Origin: an uncultured Tenacibaculum sp.
Lineage (GTDB): Bacteria > Bacteroidota > Bacteroidia > Flavobacteriales > Flavobacteriaceae
NCBI GenBank assembly: GCA_947492185.1
Contig: CANLMR010000001.1
Span: 124,001-188,000 of the forward strand
Length of the DNA: 64,000 nt
Direction of reading: 5' to 3'
Under the pieces are notes generated by a model. That model was given only the letters and a program-made list of their open reading frames with translations, was not told where the DNA came from and did no database searches. The translations under genes were made by a program, and so were the position numbers. Of the stretch, positions 24,134 through 33,460 are shown one piece after another. How positions within the stretch are numbered: the first letter of the stretch is position 1; each line of letters starts with the position of its first letter.

Positions 24134-25714
24134 TTACCTTAACGTAGGTGAATAGTTTGTTGGTAAATCATTTGCATCAGATAAACCATCAGTCGCTAAA
24201 CCGAAATTACTTCCGTAAGCAGCATCTGTAGCTTTCAAGAACTCATTAGCCATTAACCCATAACCTCTTGCAGTTAAATGAACTCCATCTAAACTCACTA
24301 AACCTCCAGTTACTAAACTAGTTGTCATTGTATAATCACCAAAAGTTAAACCTGTTGTAGCTGCTTGTTGTAAAATCGCATTGAAATCAACAAAACCTAA
24401 ACCTTTACTATCAGCAACTGCTTTAAGAGTTGCATTATAAGCATCAGTAGCTACTTTAATATTATTTTGTTCTTCAGGTGTTAAAACCCATTTATCAGCT
24501 AAAGGAATTGCAACTCCATTAACACTTAAAGGATTATTTGGATCTGCTAAAGTACCAATGAAAGAAGAACTAGTAAGCACTAATAAATCATCAGCTGTAG
24601 CCTGACGCATACTTACTAAAGCAGGATTAACTAGTGTAAGATCAGTTAAATCTTCGTCCATAATTACAACAGCATTACTTGTACCTTCTGCGAAAGTAAT
24701 TTGACGTCTATCAACCTCAGCTTGATCAAATCCAGCTTGATCTAATAAAGCGATAACTTGAGCTGGTAATAAACCTGCATTTTTAGCATCTAATACTCCT
24801 TGTAATCCTTGATTGTAAGCTGCATAAGCTTGGTTTACAGCTCCAGCTGTAGCAGCGTCTAATGGAATTGGATTATGTGGCACAGTAGTAAAGTGCGCTA
24901 ATGAAGTAATATATGGAATATTCCCAACAACTCCTTTTGCTCCGTTAGCAGTTAAAGCATCTACCATTTGTGTTAAAATTCCTGCAAATGCAGTTGGATC
25001 AGTAATATCAGCACCTCCATAAGTAGCAGGATTCATATTTCCAGTTTGATCTACTCCATCTCCTCCAGCTAAAGCATAACCTAAAACATCATTTCCTCCT
25101 ATTTCAGAAAGAGTAAAGAAAGTTGGTCCATTAGCTACAGCATCACCTAACACAGTTGCTGTTTCAGCAGAGGAAATTCTAGCAAAATATGGATTTGCCT
25201 GCCCTAATGGCACAGCATTAACACTTCCATATCCAGGAGCTACAAAATGATAACTCTTAGCCCCAGGAATTCCATAATTGTTATTGTTACTTGTTAATTT
25301 AGTAGTAACTTCTGTAGAAGGCATTGCTCCTAAAGAAGCTAAAGAAGCAGGTCCGCTACCATTAAAAAATAATCTTGGACCTTGAATCATAGTTCCTCCA
25401 AATAAAAGTCCTCCAACATTATCATTCATTAATGGTTGAACAAAATCTCCACCTCCAGCTAATTGAAATTTTTGACTAATGATATTTGGAAATGAATTTT
25501 CTTGCGCAGCAATAAATAATGCATTATCAGTAAATCCAGCACTAAATGATGCTCCAACAGCAACATAATTTGATAAGTCTAATCCAGTAGCATCAATTTG
25601 CACTACAGGAGTTTCTATTTCAGGAATTGCTTCTAATTCGTTATTTATATCACATGCTGTTAAACCCAATAAAGCAATTGGTAACCAGCTATATTTTAAT
25701 TTAAATTTTTTCAT
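24134..25714 (-). CDS. SGNH/GDSL-type hydrolase lipoprotein
   Basis: A 526-residue lipoprotein (lipobox LGLTAC, Cys21) of the SGNH/GDSL esterase-lipase fold. Block I is YVAVGASFSAGF with the likely nucleophile Ser56; the GGND of block III lies near the middle (LSEIGGNDVLGYA); block V is DGVHLTARGY with Asp476 and His479 of the triad. Long insertions rich in Ala, Asn and Gly separate the blocks, so it is larger than usual GDSL enzymes. It follows the TonB receptor gene by 3 nt and is surely co-transcribed. Likely an outer-membrane-anchored esterase or lipase working with that receptor; substrate unknown. Confidence 0.88.
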   Translation of the reverse strand: MKKFKLKYSWLPIALLGLTACDINNELEAIPEIETPVVQIDATGLDLSNYVAVGASFSAGFTDNALFIAAQENSFPNIISQKFQLAGGGDFVQPLMNDNVGGLLFGGTMIQGPRLFFNGSGPASLASLGAMPSTEVTTKLTSNNNNYGIPGAKSYHFVAPGYGSVNAVPLGQANPYFARISSAETATVLGDAVANGPTFFTLSEIGGNDVLGYALAGGDGVDQTGNMNPATYGGADITDPTAFAGILTQMVDALTANGAKGVVGNIPYITSLAHFTTVPHNPIPLDAATAGAVNQAYAAYNQGLQGVLDAKNAGLLPAQVIALLDQAGFDQAEVDRRQITFAEGTSNAVVIMDEDLTDLTLVNPALVSMRQATADDLLVLTSSSFIGTLADPNNPLSVNGVAIPLADKWVLTPEEQNNIKVATDAYNATLKAVADSKGLGFVDFNAILQQAATTGLTFGDYTMTTSLVTGGLVSLDGVHLTARGYGLMANEFLKATDAAYGSNFGLATDGLSDANDLPTNYSPTLR

Positions 25715-25717
25715 CTT

Positions 25718-28549
25718 TTAGTTATTAATTGTCCAAGAAATATAGTATTGAGAACCAATAGCACCAACTCCAGGAGCACTTAAGTATTCTTGACCTGTTA
25801 AGTTAGCACCTCCAACCTTGATTACAGATTTAATTGAAGGAATCTTGTAATTCATTTGAGCATCTAATACTGTTCTTGAGTCGATTACAGCATCATGGAA
25901 AGTAGATTCCCATAAATACTCGTCTTGCCATCTTAAATTAACATTGAAACCAAAGTTTTCAAAAAGATTAGTATGTCCGAATTGGAATTTAACCTTATGC
26001 TCTGGTGTGTTAAAACCAGCTTCAAAATCTGGATCAGAAGCTTGATTAAAATCAAACTTAGACCAAGTATAGTTTAATCCAACATTAAATCCATTGAAAA
26101 CCTTAGTATTTAATCCAATAGTAGCTCCATAAGAACTAATATCAGCACTAGAGTTTGTATAAGCATTGAAAACTGTTGAATCTCCATTAGATAAAGCAGC
26201 TAAAGCTAATGGTACTTGAGTTCCACCTGGTCCAATAGGAGCAGTATCTGAAAGATCAACATTACCATATAATGGAGCGATTACATTTTCTACAGAAATG
26301 AAGTCTTCATACTCGTTATAGTATACACTTAAGTCAACACTTAATTTATTATCTCCTGTTGGAATAGCAGAACGATAACCAACTTCAAAAGCAGTAACTT
26401 TTTCAGGCTTTACTAATGTAGCTCCTGAAGCTACTGGCGCTCCAGCTAAAACAGATTCTAAAGAGAATGAGTTTTCATATGCAGCTCTACCTGATAAAGA
26501 TGTAGTTGGTGCTCCAACAATAGCAGCTCCATTTCCACTTAATGAAATTTGTGGAGTATTGTATCTATCTAAGTTATCAGGAGCAGAACCTACTAAGAAT
26601 GCTCTACCTACGTCTAATCCAATATATTGATCTTGTGTAGTTGGGTTTCTAAATCCAGTTTGGAAAGAAGCTCTGAAGTTATGATTTCTATTCTCACCAG
26701 CAGCATAAGCTAACGATACTCTAGGAGAGAAATTACCATCAAAGTTTTGAGCTTTATCATAACGAACAGATCCTGTAAACTTTAATTTATCATCCATAAA
26801 TTTCTTCTGAACTTGAGTATATAATCCATACTCGTCATAGAAAATAGGTCCATCAAAATCAGTATAGATAGTTCCATTAGAATTTAATTTATACTCTCTG
26901 TATGAACCTCCAACTTGAACTTCAGCAAAATTAATATAAGGAGCTAAGTTTAAGTTTGCATCTACGTGACGAATTTGAGATTCATCTTGGAATTTAGATC
27001 CAACACTTAAGTCTGGATTTGATGTAACAGCATTAAAAGCATTATTGAATGCAGCTGTACCTGGAACTAATGCTCCTTGTTGTGCAACATTTCTTGCAGC
27101 AATATGAGCAGCGTCATTTGTAGCACCACCTAAAATAGCACCTAAATAACCTCCAACATATTGACCAAACCATGTATTATCATCTTTCCAACTTCTGTTG
27201 ATGTTAATTGCTGTAAATCTAGTATCATAAGAGTTTCCAGCATCTTCAGCTGTCATATAACCTCTTACAAAGAAATATTTTCCTCTGAATTCTAACTTAT
27301 GTTGCTCCATAAAGAAGTCTTTAATGTAGTAACGGTTAGCTCCCTGATAGATAGTATTACCTCTACCAAATTTAGAATTCCAGATAATTTCTAAACGATC
27401 GTTACCCCAAGGACGATAGTGAAGAGATCCTCCAAATTTCATACTTCTAGCATCGTAATCCATTAAATCTCTTTCAGCATATCCATTTCTACTTACATTC
27501 ACACTAGGTACTAATGCTGAAGCACCAGCTGGCACAACTCCTAATCCTTCTAAGACTTGAGCAACACCTCTAATGTTTGTTGAAACTTCATCTCCATAAA
27601 CATTTAATCCGTCGAAGTTAATATCCGAATCTCTATCACCTGCTACATACTCACCGTTTAAGGTGTTTCTATAATCTGTTGCAAACCATTCAGTACCTTT
27701 TAAGTATGATAATGTTGCTTTTGCAGCAAAATAATCGTCAAAAGTATGAGCCATACGAATACTAGTATCATAAAACTCATTACTGCCAGCAGCTTCTTGA
27801 TTTGTCAATCCAGTTTTAAACACAAAACTTATTCCTTGATCATCAAAAGGACTCTTACTTCTCATGAACATGATTCCGTTAAATGCATTGGCACCATATA
27901 ATGCAGAAGAAGCACCAGGAAGTAATTCCACACTTTTCACATCTAATTCAGATAACCCTAATAAGTTACCTAAAGCGAAATTTAATGCAGGTGAAGAGTT
28001 ATCCATACCATCTACTAACTGCATAAAACGCGTGTTAGCAAACGTAGCAAAACCTCTTGTGTTTACAGACTTAAAGGTTAAACTGTTTGTATTAATATCT
28101 ACCCCTTTTAAATTTTCTAATCCATCGTAAAAAGACGGTGCAGAAGTATTTTTAATTGCTCTAGAGTCAAACCTTTCAATAGTTACTGGAGATTCCATAA
28201 CTCGTTCAGGTGTTCTAGACGCTGAAATTACTACTTCATCTAAAGAAGTAGCGTTCTCTTTTAAAGCAACTTCTACAACTTGATTGTTTTTAGTAATTTC
28301 TACAGTTACAGTTTGGTACCCTAATGAAGAAATTTCAATAGTAAAAGGTGGTGTGTCTGTAACAGTTAAAGTAAATTTTCCATCGAAATCTGTGTTTGTT
28401 CCAACAGCCTTTCTAGAAACTTTAATGTCGGCCCCAGGTAAAGGACCTCCAAGTGTCGCATCGTTTACTGTTCCGGTAACAGTAGTTTGTCCCATCATTA
28501 ATGAGCTACAAAACAATGTAAACGCAGCCAATAATAACTTTTTTATCAT
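25718..28549 (-). CDS. TonB-dependent receptor
   Basis: A 943-residue outer-membrane receptor: signal peptide (1-20), CarboxypepD-regulatory-like domain (about 23-100: GTVNDATLGGPLPGADIKVS, TDFDGKFTLTV), plug (about 112-235: LDEVVISASRTPERVMESPV, VNTRGFATFANTRFMQLVDG, SVELLPGASSALYGANAFNG) and a large beta-barrel ending in QYYISWTINN. No STN domain, so no sigma signalling is expected. No SusD follows; instead a GDSL lipoprotein gene starts 3 nt later. This pairing suggests uptake of a lipid- or ester-containing compound, an inference from context. Confidence 0.93.
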   Translation of the reverse strand: MIKKLLLAAFTLFCSSLMMGQTTVTGTVNDATLGGPLPGADIKVSRKAVGTNTDFDGKFTLTVTDTPPFTIEISSLGYQTVTVEITKNNQVVEVALKENATSLDEVVISASRTPERVMESPVTIERFDSRAIKNTSAPSFYDGLENLKGVDINTNSLTFKSVNTRGFATFANTRFMQLVDGMDNSSPALNFALGNLLGLSELDVKSVELLPGASSALYGANAFNGIMFMRSKSPFDDQGISFVFKTGLTNQEAAGSNEFYDTSIRMAHTFDDYFAAKATLSYLKGTEWFATDYRNTLNGEYVAGDRDSDINFDGLNVYGDEVSTNIRGVAQVLEGLGVVPAGASALVPSVNVSRNGYAERDLMDYDARSMKFGGSLHYRPWGNDRLEIIWNSKFGRGNTIYQGANRYYIKDFFMEQHKLEFRGKYFFVRGYMTAEDAGNSYDTRFTAININRSWKDDNTWFGQYVGGYLGAILGGATNDAAHIAARNVAQQGALVPGTAAFNNAFNAVTSNPDLSVGSKFQDESQIRHVDANLNLAPYINFAEVQVGGSYREYKLNSNGTIYTDFDGPIFYDEYGLYTQVQKKFMDDKLKFTGSVRYDKAQNFDGNFSPRVSLAYAAGENRNHNFRASFQTGFRNPTTQDQYIGLDVGRAFLVGSAPDNLDRYNTPQISLSGNGAAIVGAPTTSLSGRAAYENSFSLESVLAGAPVASGATLVKPEKVTAFEVGYRSAIPTGDNKLSVDLSVYYNEYEDFISVENVIAPLYGNVDLSDTAPIGPGGTQVPLALAALSNGDSTVFNAYTNSSADISSYGATIGLNTKVFNGFNVGLNYTWSKFDFNQASDPDFEAGFNTPEHKVKFQFGHTNLFENFGFNVNLRWQDEYLWESTFHDAVIDSRTVLDAQMNYKIPSIKSVIKVGGANLTGQEYLSAPGVGAIGSQYYISWTINN

Positions 28550-28705
28550 AATGTAAATAATTTGTTAACTATATCGCAAAATACAATTTTTTTTCATTCA
28601 TAAAATATTTTGTCAGTTTTTATTACTATTCATACATTATTCAGAGCCTTTTTTTATGATTATCACATTTTATTATTTAAAATTATATTTTGCTATTTTA
28701 ACTTG

Positions 28706-28713
28706 TAAATTTG
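28706..28713 (+). promoter_or_regulatory. -7 promoter element (TAAATTTG) of ribF
   Basis: Perfect TAnnTTTG; it overlaps the TTG at 28711, which therefore cannot be the start codon. The next in-frame TTG at 28732 is preferred. Confidence 0.5.
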
Positions 28714-28731
28714 CCTAAAATTAATTTCAAT

Positions 28732-29664
28732 TTGGAGACAGTCCATTCAATTTTTGATTTCACCCCTACACATGAAACCTATGTTACCATAGGTACATTT
28801 GATGGAGTTCATATTGGTCATCAAAAAATAGTGAAAGATTTAGTAAAGCAAGCTCATGATAATAATAAAAAGTCAGCTTTATTAACTTTTTTTCCTCATC
28901 CAAGAATGGTTCTTCAGAAAGAAGCATCAATAGAACTTATTAATACTATTGAAGAAAGAAAAAAACTCCTTGAAAAAACAGGGTTAGATTATTTAATTAT
29001 TCATCCTTTCAGTAGAGAATTTTCAAGATTATCTGCGTTAGATTTTGTAAGAGATGTTTTAGTTAATCAACTAAATGTATCAAAATTAATTATTGGTTAC
29101 GATCATCATTTCGGAAAAAATCGAGAAGGAAATATCGAGCAACTTACTGAATATTCTCATATATATAATTTTAAAGTTCAAGAAATACCGGCACAAGATA
29201 TAGATACAGTTGCTGTAAGTTCCACTAAGGTTAGAAGGGCTTTAAAAGAAGGTTTACTTAAAACTGCTAATAAATATCTAGGTTACAATTTTACTATTAC
29301 TGGAAAAGTAGTCAATGGAAAAAAAATCGGACACAAAATTGGTTTTCCTACAGCTAACATCGAAATAAAAGAAGATTATAAATTAATTCCTAAAGCTGGG
29401 GTTTATATAGTAAAGTCTATTATAAAAAATAATACTTTTTATGGAATGATGAATATTGGCAATCGCCCAACGCTAAATGGTAGTCATCAAACTATAGAAG
29501 TAAATTATTTCAATTTTTCAGAAGACTTATATAATCAAATACTAGAAATAGAGTTACTATATTTTCTTAGAAATGAAGAAAAATTCAACTCTCTAGAAGC
29601 TCTTACTGAACAACTAAAACAAGATAAATTAGCTTCTTTAGAATTCATTAATAATAATATGTAG
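28732..29664 (+). CDS. ribF: Bifunctional riboflavin kinase / FAD synthetase
   Basis: Converts riboflavin to FMN and FMN to FAD. N-terminal nucleotidyltransferase domain: VTIGTFDGVHIGHQKIVKDL with the GH-x-GH-like signature, FFPHPRMVL, and IIGYDHHFGKNREGN; then the VAVSSTKVRRALKEG segment. C-terminal riboflavin kinase domain: GKVVNGKKIGHKIGFPTANI and NIGNRPTLNGSHQTIEV. About 310 residues, the usual length. There is no ATG near the start; TTG 28732 (METVHSIFDF) is chosen because the -7 promoter element covers the earlier TTG at 28711. serS follows with its own promoter. Confidence 0.93.
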   Translation: METVHSIFDFTPTHETYVTIGTFDGVHIGHQKIVKDLVKQAHDNNKKSALLTFFPHPRMVLQKEASIELINTIEERKKLLEKTGLDYLIIHPFSREFSRLSALDFVRDVLVNQLNVSKLIIGYDHHFGKNREGNIEQLTEYSHIYNFKVQEIPAQDIDTVAVSSTKVRRALKEGLLKTANKYLGYNFTITGKVVNGKKIGHKIGFPTANIEIKEDYKLIPKAGVYIVKSIIKNNTFYGMMNIGNRPTLNGSHQTIEVNYFNFSEDLYNQILEIELLYFLRNEEKFNSLEALTEQLKQDKLASLEFINNNM

Positions 29665-29671
29665 GTAGCCG

Positions 29672-29702
29672 TTGTTTAAATGTAGCGCTTCTTTTATCTT
29701 TG
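29672..29702 (+). promoter_or_regulatory. serS promoter TTG-N20-TATCTTTG
   Basis: TTG at 29672-29674 and TATCTTTG at 29695-29702, ideal spacing, 21 nt before the ATG at 29724. Confidence 0.6.
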
Positions 29703-29723
29703 TCGCTTAAATTTTTAAACAAC

Positions 29724-30998
29724 ATGTTACAAGTTCAATTTATTCGAGAAAACAAACAAACTGTTTTAGAAGGATTGGCAAAAAGAAATTTTGCTAATGC
29801 TGAAGAAATTCTTGACCAAGTATTAGAAGCCGATGAAACTAGAAGAGCTACGCAAGTTTCATTAGATGAAACACTTGCTGAATCGAATAAATTATCCAAA
29901 GAAATTGGTGGTTTTTTCAAGTCTGGAGAAGTACAAAAAGCAAATTTATTAAAAGAAAAAACTGGACAATTAAAGGAGAAATCAAAAGCTTTAACTGAAG
30001 AGTTGCACACTGTTACTGATAAATTACAAGAACTATTATATCAAATTCCTAATGTTCCTCATACCTCTGTTCCTGCAGGAGTAAATGAAGAAGATAATGA
30101 AGAAGTTTTTAGAGAAGGAACTATTCCTGATTTAGGTGAAAAAGCTTTACCTCACTGGGAACTAGTTAAAAAGTATGATATTATTGATTTTGATTTAGGA
30201 GCAAAAATTACTGGTGCCGGTTTCCCTGTGTATAAAGGAAAAGGTGCTCGTTTACAACGTGCTTTAATCAACTATTTTTTAGATAAAAACACAGCTGCCG
30301 GATATAAAGAAGTTCAAGTTCCTCATTTGGTAAATGAAGCTTCAGGTTTTGGTACTGGGCAATTACCAGATAAAGAAGGACAAATGTATCACGTAACTGG
30401 TGATGATTTGTATTTAATACCTACTGCTGAAGTTCCTATTACTAATTTATTCCGTGGAGATTTATTGAAAGCAGATGAATTACCAGTTGCTATAACAGGT
30501 TACACACCTTGTTTTAGAAGAGAAGCAGGAAGTTATGGTGCACATGTGCGTGGTTTAAATCGTCTACACCAATTCGATAAAGTAGAAATCGTAAGAATCG
30601 AACGTCCAGAAAACTCTTATGAAGCTTTAAATAGTATGGTAGAACATATTAAAGGAATTTTAAGAGAATTAAAATTACCATATCGTATTTTAAGATTATG
30701 TGGTGGTGATACTGGTTTTACTTCTGCCTTAACTTTTGATTTCGAATTGTATTCTACGGCTCAAGAAAGATGGTTAGAAATTAGCTCTGCTTCTAATTTT
30801 GAAACGTTCCAAGCGAATCGTTTAAAGTTACGTTTTAAAAATAATGAAGGAAAAAATCAATTAGCACACACATTAAATGGTAGCTCATTAGCATTACCTC
30901 GTGTACTTGCAGGTATTATAGAAAATTACCAAACTGAAGAAGGAATCAAAATACCTGAAGTATTAATTCCTTATTGTGGTTTTGATATTATAAATTAA
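29724..30998 (+). CDS. serS: Serine--tRNA ligase
   Basis: Charges tRNA-Ser. 424 residues from ATG 29724 (MLQVQFIRENKQTVLEGLAK), the standard SerRS start; an earlier TTG at 29700 lies within the -7 element. The N-terminal antiparallel coiled coil (about 30-105) grips the tRNA long arm. The catalytic domain has VPHLVNEASGFGTGQLPD, IPTAEVPITNLF, motif 2 CFRREAGSYGAHVRGLNR with HQFDKVEI, SSASNFETFQANRLKLRF, and motif 3 NGSSLALPRVLAGIIENYQ. A GC-rich hairpin follows 18 nt after the stop. Confidence 0.97.
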   Translation: MLQVQFIRENKQTVLEGLAKRNFANAEEILDQVLEADETRRATQVSLDETLAESNKLSKEIGGFFKSGEVQKANLLKEKTGQLKEKSKALTEELHTVTDKLQELLYQIPNVPHTSVPAGVNEEDNEEVFREGTIPDLGEKALPHWELVKKYDIIDFDLGAKITGAGFPVYKGKGARLQRALINYFLDKNTAAGYKEVQVPHLVNEASGFGTGQLPDKEGQMYHVTGDDLYLIPTAEVPITNLFRGDLLKADELPVAITGYTPCFRREAGSYGAHVRGLNRLHQFDKVEIVRIERPENSYEALNSMVEHIKGILRELKLPYRILRLCGGDTGFTSALTFDFELYSTAQERWLEISSASNFETFQANRLKLRFKNNEGKNQLAHTLNGSSLALPRVLAGIIENYQTEEGIKIPEVLIPYCGFDIIN

Positions 30999-31015
30999 TA
31001 AAAGGCTTTAGAAGT

Positions 31016-31044
31016 CAGTAATCAGTGCGCGCCGCTGGTTACTG
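31016..31044. other. Hairpin with unusually GC-rich loop after serS
   Basis: Stem CAGTAATCAG/CTGGTTACTG (one T-G wobble), loop TGCGCGCCG. CpG-rich sequence is out of character for the window. No T-run follows, so it is not a standard terminator. Confidence 0.5.
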
Positions 31045-31067
31045 GATTTCTTCAAACAATGTATATA

Positions 31068-31211
31068 TTAATTGGCAGTAATTGCCATCATTAATCTTTT
31101 ATATTTATTCATTTCAAGCAAAGCCTCAAAATATTGAGTTATTTGACCATTTTTCATAAACTCCTTTGCTTTTCTATTAGATAGCTCGTATTGTTTTGTT
31201 ATGTTTTTCAT
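31068..31211 (-). CDS. Small conserved-looking protein, 47 aa
   Basis: A 47-codon frame on the minus strand from ATG 31211 to TAA at 31070-31068. The product begins MKNITKQYELSNRKAKEF and continues MKNGQITQYFEALLEMNKY to KRLMMAITAN. It is basic and helical, with no signal peptide. I recall near-identical ~47-residue proteins across Flavobacteriaceae, always hypothetical; the codon use is normal coding quality for this genome. It lies between serS and the TPR gene and points away from the latter. Function unknown. Confidence 0.7.
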   Translation of the reverse strand: MKNITKQYELSNRKAKEFMKNGQITQYFEALLEMNKYKRLMMAITAN

Positions 31212-31319
31212 AATAAATTTGTGTTAGTTTCTATGTATAAGACAAATTTCGTGCCAAAACATTACACTTACTTCAAAAAAAAGCAGCACTTTTAATTAAA
31301 ATTTAACATTTATCTTCCT

Positions 31320-31327
31320 TATTTTTG
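31320..31327 (+). promoter_or_regulatory. -7 promoter element (TATTTTTG) of the TPR gene
   Basis: Perfect TAnnTTTG ending 4 nt before ATG 31332; points to a leaderless message and against the GTG at 31329. Confidence 0.5.
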
Positions 31328-31331
31328 AGTG

Positions 31332-33107
31332 ATGAGATTTCGAATATTATTACTAACCCTACTGGTTTTTAGCATTTTTTCCCAAGCACAGTCAAGCACT
31401 TTTGCTTTGGCAGAAAATTATTTTAGAAACAGTGAATACAAAAAAGCAGCACAGTTGTATAAAGATTTAGTAAACAAAAGTCCTTATAACACTACTTATT
31501 TACAACGGCTAGTAAGTTGCTATCAAGAAACTACTCAATTTGAGGTTGCTAAAAAATTACTCGAAAAAAAAATAAAAACCATCCCTAAAATTGCAACTTT
31601 GAAAGTAATGTTAGGATATAACTACGAGAGGCAACAAAAAACCGAAGAAGCAGAAAAACTATATCAAAAAGCGTTAAACTCTATTACCAAAGAACCTGGT
31701 TATGGTGGAGCAATTGCGCGTTTATTTAAAGATTACAACAAATTAGAGTATGCAATTAAAGCCTACAAAGAAACTTCAAAATTCAACTCTAATGCTCATT
31801 ATGGTTTTCAAATAGCTCAGATTTATGGAGAAAAAGGTGATTTTGAATATATGTTTAACGCCTATATTGATTACTTAGATAAAAATGACAATTACCTCAG
31901 TATTGTAAAACGAAATTGTGCAAGATATATTTCTGATGATAGTGAAGACGAAAACAATATTTTGTTTAAAAAGGCTTTATTAAGTAAATCAGCAAGCAAT
32001 CCTAAAGATGTTTGGAACGACTTACTGCGTTGGTTATTTATTAAACAAAAAGACTATGGAAAAGCATTAATTCAGAATAAGGCTTTATACGCTAGAAACA
32101 ATGATCGTTTAATTAGTATTTATCAATTAGGCGAAATTGCTTTTGACAATAAAGATTACGATACAGCTAAAAAGTGTTTTGATTTCACTATTAACAAAAC
32201 AAATTATCAACGAGATAAGTTCAACGCAATTCGAATGAATCTTCAAATTGCAGTAAAACAAAACGACCCAGAAGTTAAACAAAAATTCGATGCTGTTTTT
32301 AAAGAATTTGGAGTAAATAGTAACACCTTTTCCATTCAAGTAGCTTATGCTGATTATTTAACTTTTAAAAAGAATAAACCTAAAGAAGCTAAAAAAATAT
32401 TAGAAACTGCTCTTCCTTTTGCTGCAAATAAATTTCAAAAAGCTAGAGTAAAACTAAAATTAGCTGATGTACATGTGTATCAGAGCTTGTTTAATAAAGC
32501 TTTAATATATTATTCTCAGATTCAAACACAATTCAAAAATCATGAACTTGGACAATTGGCTAGATATAAAGTAGCCCAAACTTCTTATTTTAAAGATGAT
32601 TTTAAATGGGCAAAAGCGCAACTTAAAGTATTAAAAGGTTCTGCTACTCAACTTATTGCAAATGACGCTGCAGATTTATTTTTAATAATTTCTGATAATC
32701 AACCAAAAGATAGTGTTCCTTCTGGATTAAGAGAATATGCGAAAGCTGATTTATTTGCTTTTCAAAACAAAAACAATGAATCTTTAGCTATTTTAAATAC
32801 TATTATTTCTAAATACAAAGGTCAAGCTATTGAGGACGAAGCTTTATTTAAACAAGCGGAACTATTGGTGAAAACTAAACAAATCAATCAAGCAATTGAA
32901 AATTATAAAAATATTATAGCGTTAAGTAAAGAAGGGATTTTAGCAGATGATGCTTATTATTTAATGGCTGGTTTATATGAGAATCAAATAAAAGATATAG
33001 AAAAAGCGAAAGAATTTTATCAAAAAATTATTTTTGATTATCCATCAAGCATTTATTTAGTAGATGCAAGAAAGAAATTCAGAAAACTAAGAGGAGACTC
33101 TATATAA
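31332..33107 (+). CDS. Secreted tetratricopeptide-repeat protein
   Basis: A 591-residue protein with signal peptide (FRILLLTLLVFSIFSQAQ). The rest is helical TPR-like repeats, e.g. ALAENYFRNSEYKKAAQLYK, LKVMLGYNYERQQKTEEAEK, YQLGEIAFDNKDYDTAKKCF, ALIYYSQIQTQFKNHELGQL, and YYLMAGLYENQIKDIEKAKE near the end. It should be a periplasmic scaffold, possibly for envelope assembly. ATG 31332 is chosen over GTG 31329 because the -7 element ends at 31327. The DUF4286 gene follows after 19 nt and is probably co-transcribed. Confidence 0.88.
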   Translation: MRFRILLLTLLVFSIFSQAQSSTFALAENYFRNSEYKKAAQLYKDLVNKSPYNTTYLQRLVSCYQETTQFEVAKKLLEKKIKTIPKIATLKVMLGYNYERQQKTEEAEKLYQKALNSITKEPGYGGAIARLFKDYNKLEYAIKAYKETSKFNSNAHYGFQIAQIYGEKGDFEYMFNAYIDYLDKNDNYLSIVKRNCARYISDDSEDENNILFKKALLSKSASNPKDVWNDLLRWLFIKQKDYGKALIQNKALYARNNDRLISIYQLGEIAFDNKDYDTAKKCFDFTINKTNYQRDKFNAIRMNLQIAVKQNDPEVKQKFDAVFKEFGVNSNTFSIQVAYADYLTFKKNKPKEAKKILETALPFAANKFQKARVKLKLADVHVYQSLFNKALIYYSQIQTQFKNHELGQLARYKVAQTSYFKDDFKWAKAQLKVLKGSATQLIANDAADLFLIISDNQPKDSVPSGLREYAKADLFAFQNKNNESLAILNTIISKYKGQAIEDEALFKQAELLVKTKQINQAIENYKNIIALSKEGILADDAYYLMAGLYENQIKDIEKAKEFYQKIIFDYPSSIYLVDARKKFRKLRGDSI

Positions 33108-33126
33108 CATAGTTAAAAAAAAAGTA

Positions 33127-33456
33127 ATGTATATATACAACGTAACAATTAATATTGATGAAACTGTTGAAAAAGAATGGCTAAATTGGATGCAATCTCA
33201 TATCCCAGAAGTATTAGCTACAGGAAGATTTACTAATGCTAAAATGACTCAAGTTTTAGTAGAAGAAGAAATGGGAGGAGTAACATATTCAATTCAATAC
33301 ACTGCAAAAACAAGAGAAGATTTAGATAATTATTACAAGTACGATGCAGAAAAACTGCGTTCTGATGGGATGAAACGTTTCGCAGATAAAATGGTTGCTT
33401 TTAGAACCGAGTTAAAAGTAGTTGAAGAATTCTTTCCAATAGTTGCTAGTAACTAA
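33127..33456 (+). CDS. DUF4286 family protein
   Basis: A 109-residue protein of the DUF4286 family, a dimeric alpha-beta barrel-like small protein widespread in Bacteroidetes. Visible: MYIYNVTINIDETVEKEWLN, MTQVLVEEEMGGVTYSIQY, and LRSDGMKRFADKMVAFRTEL. No signal peptide; cytoplasmic. Its position between the TPR gene and rsmA is, as I recall, conserved in flavobacteria, making the intervening beta-lactamase-like gene the odd element here. Function unknown. Confidence 0.9.
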   Translation: MYIYNVTINIDETVEKEWLNWMQSHIPEVLATGRFTNAKMTQVLVEEEMGGVTYSIQYTAKTREDLDNYYKYDAEKLRSDGMKRFADKMVAFRTELKVVEEFFPIVASN

Positions 33457-33460
33457 AAAA

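Noticed and set aside
29700..29723. N-terminal extension of SerS from TTG 29700
   Set aside because: The codon lies in the TATCTTTG promoter element, and MLQVQFIRENK at 29724 is the standard SerRS start.
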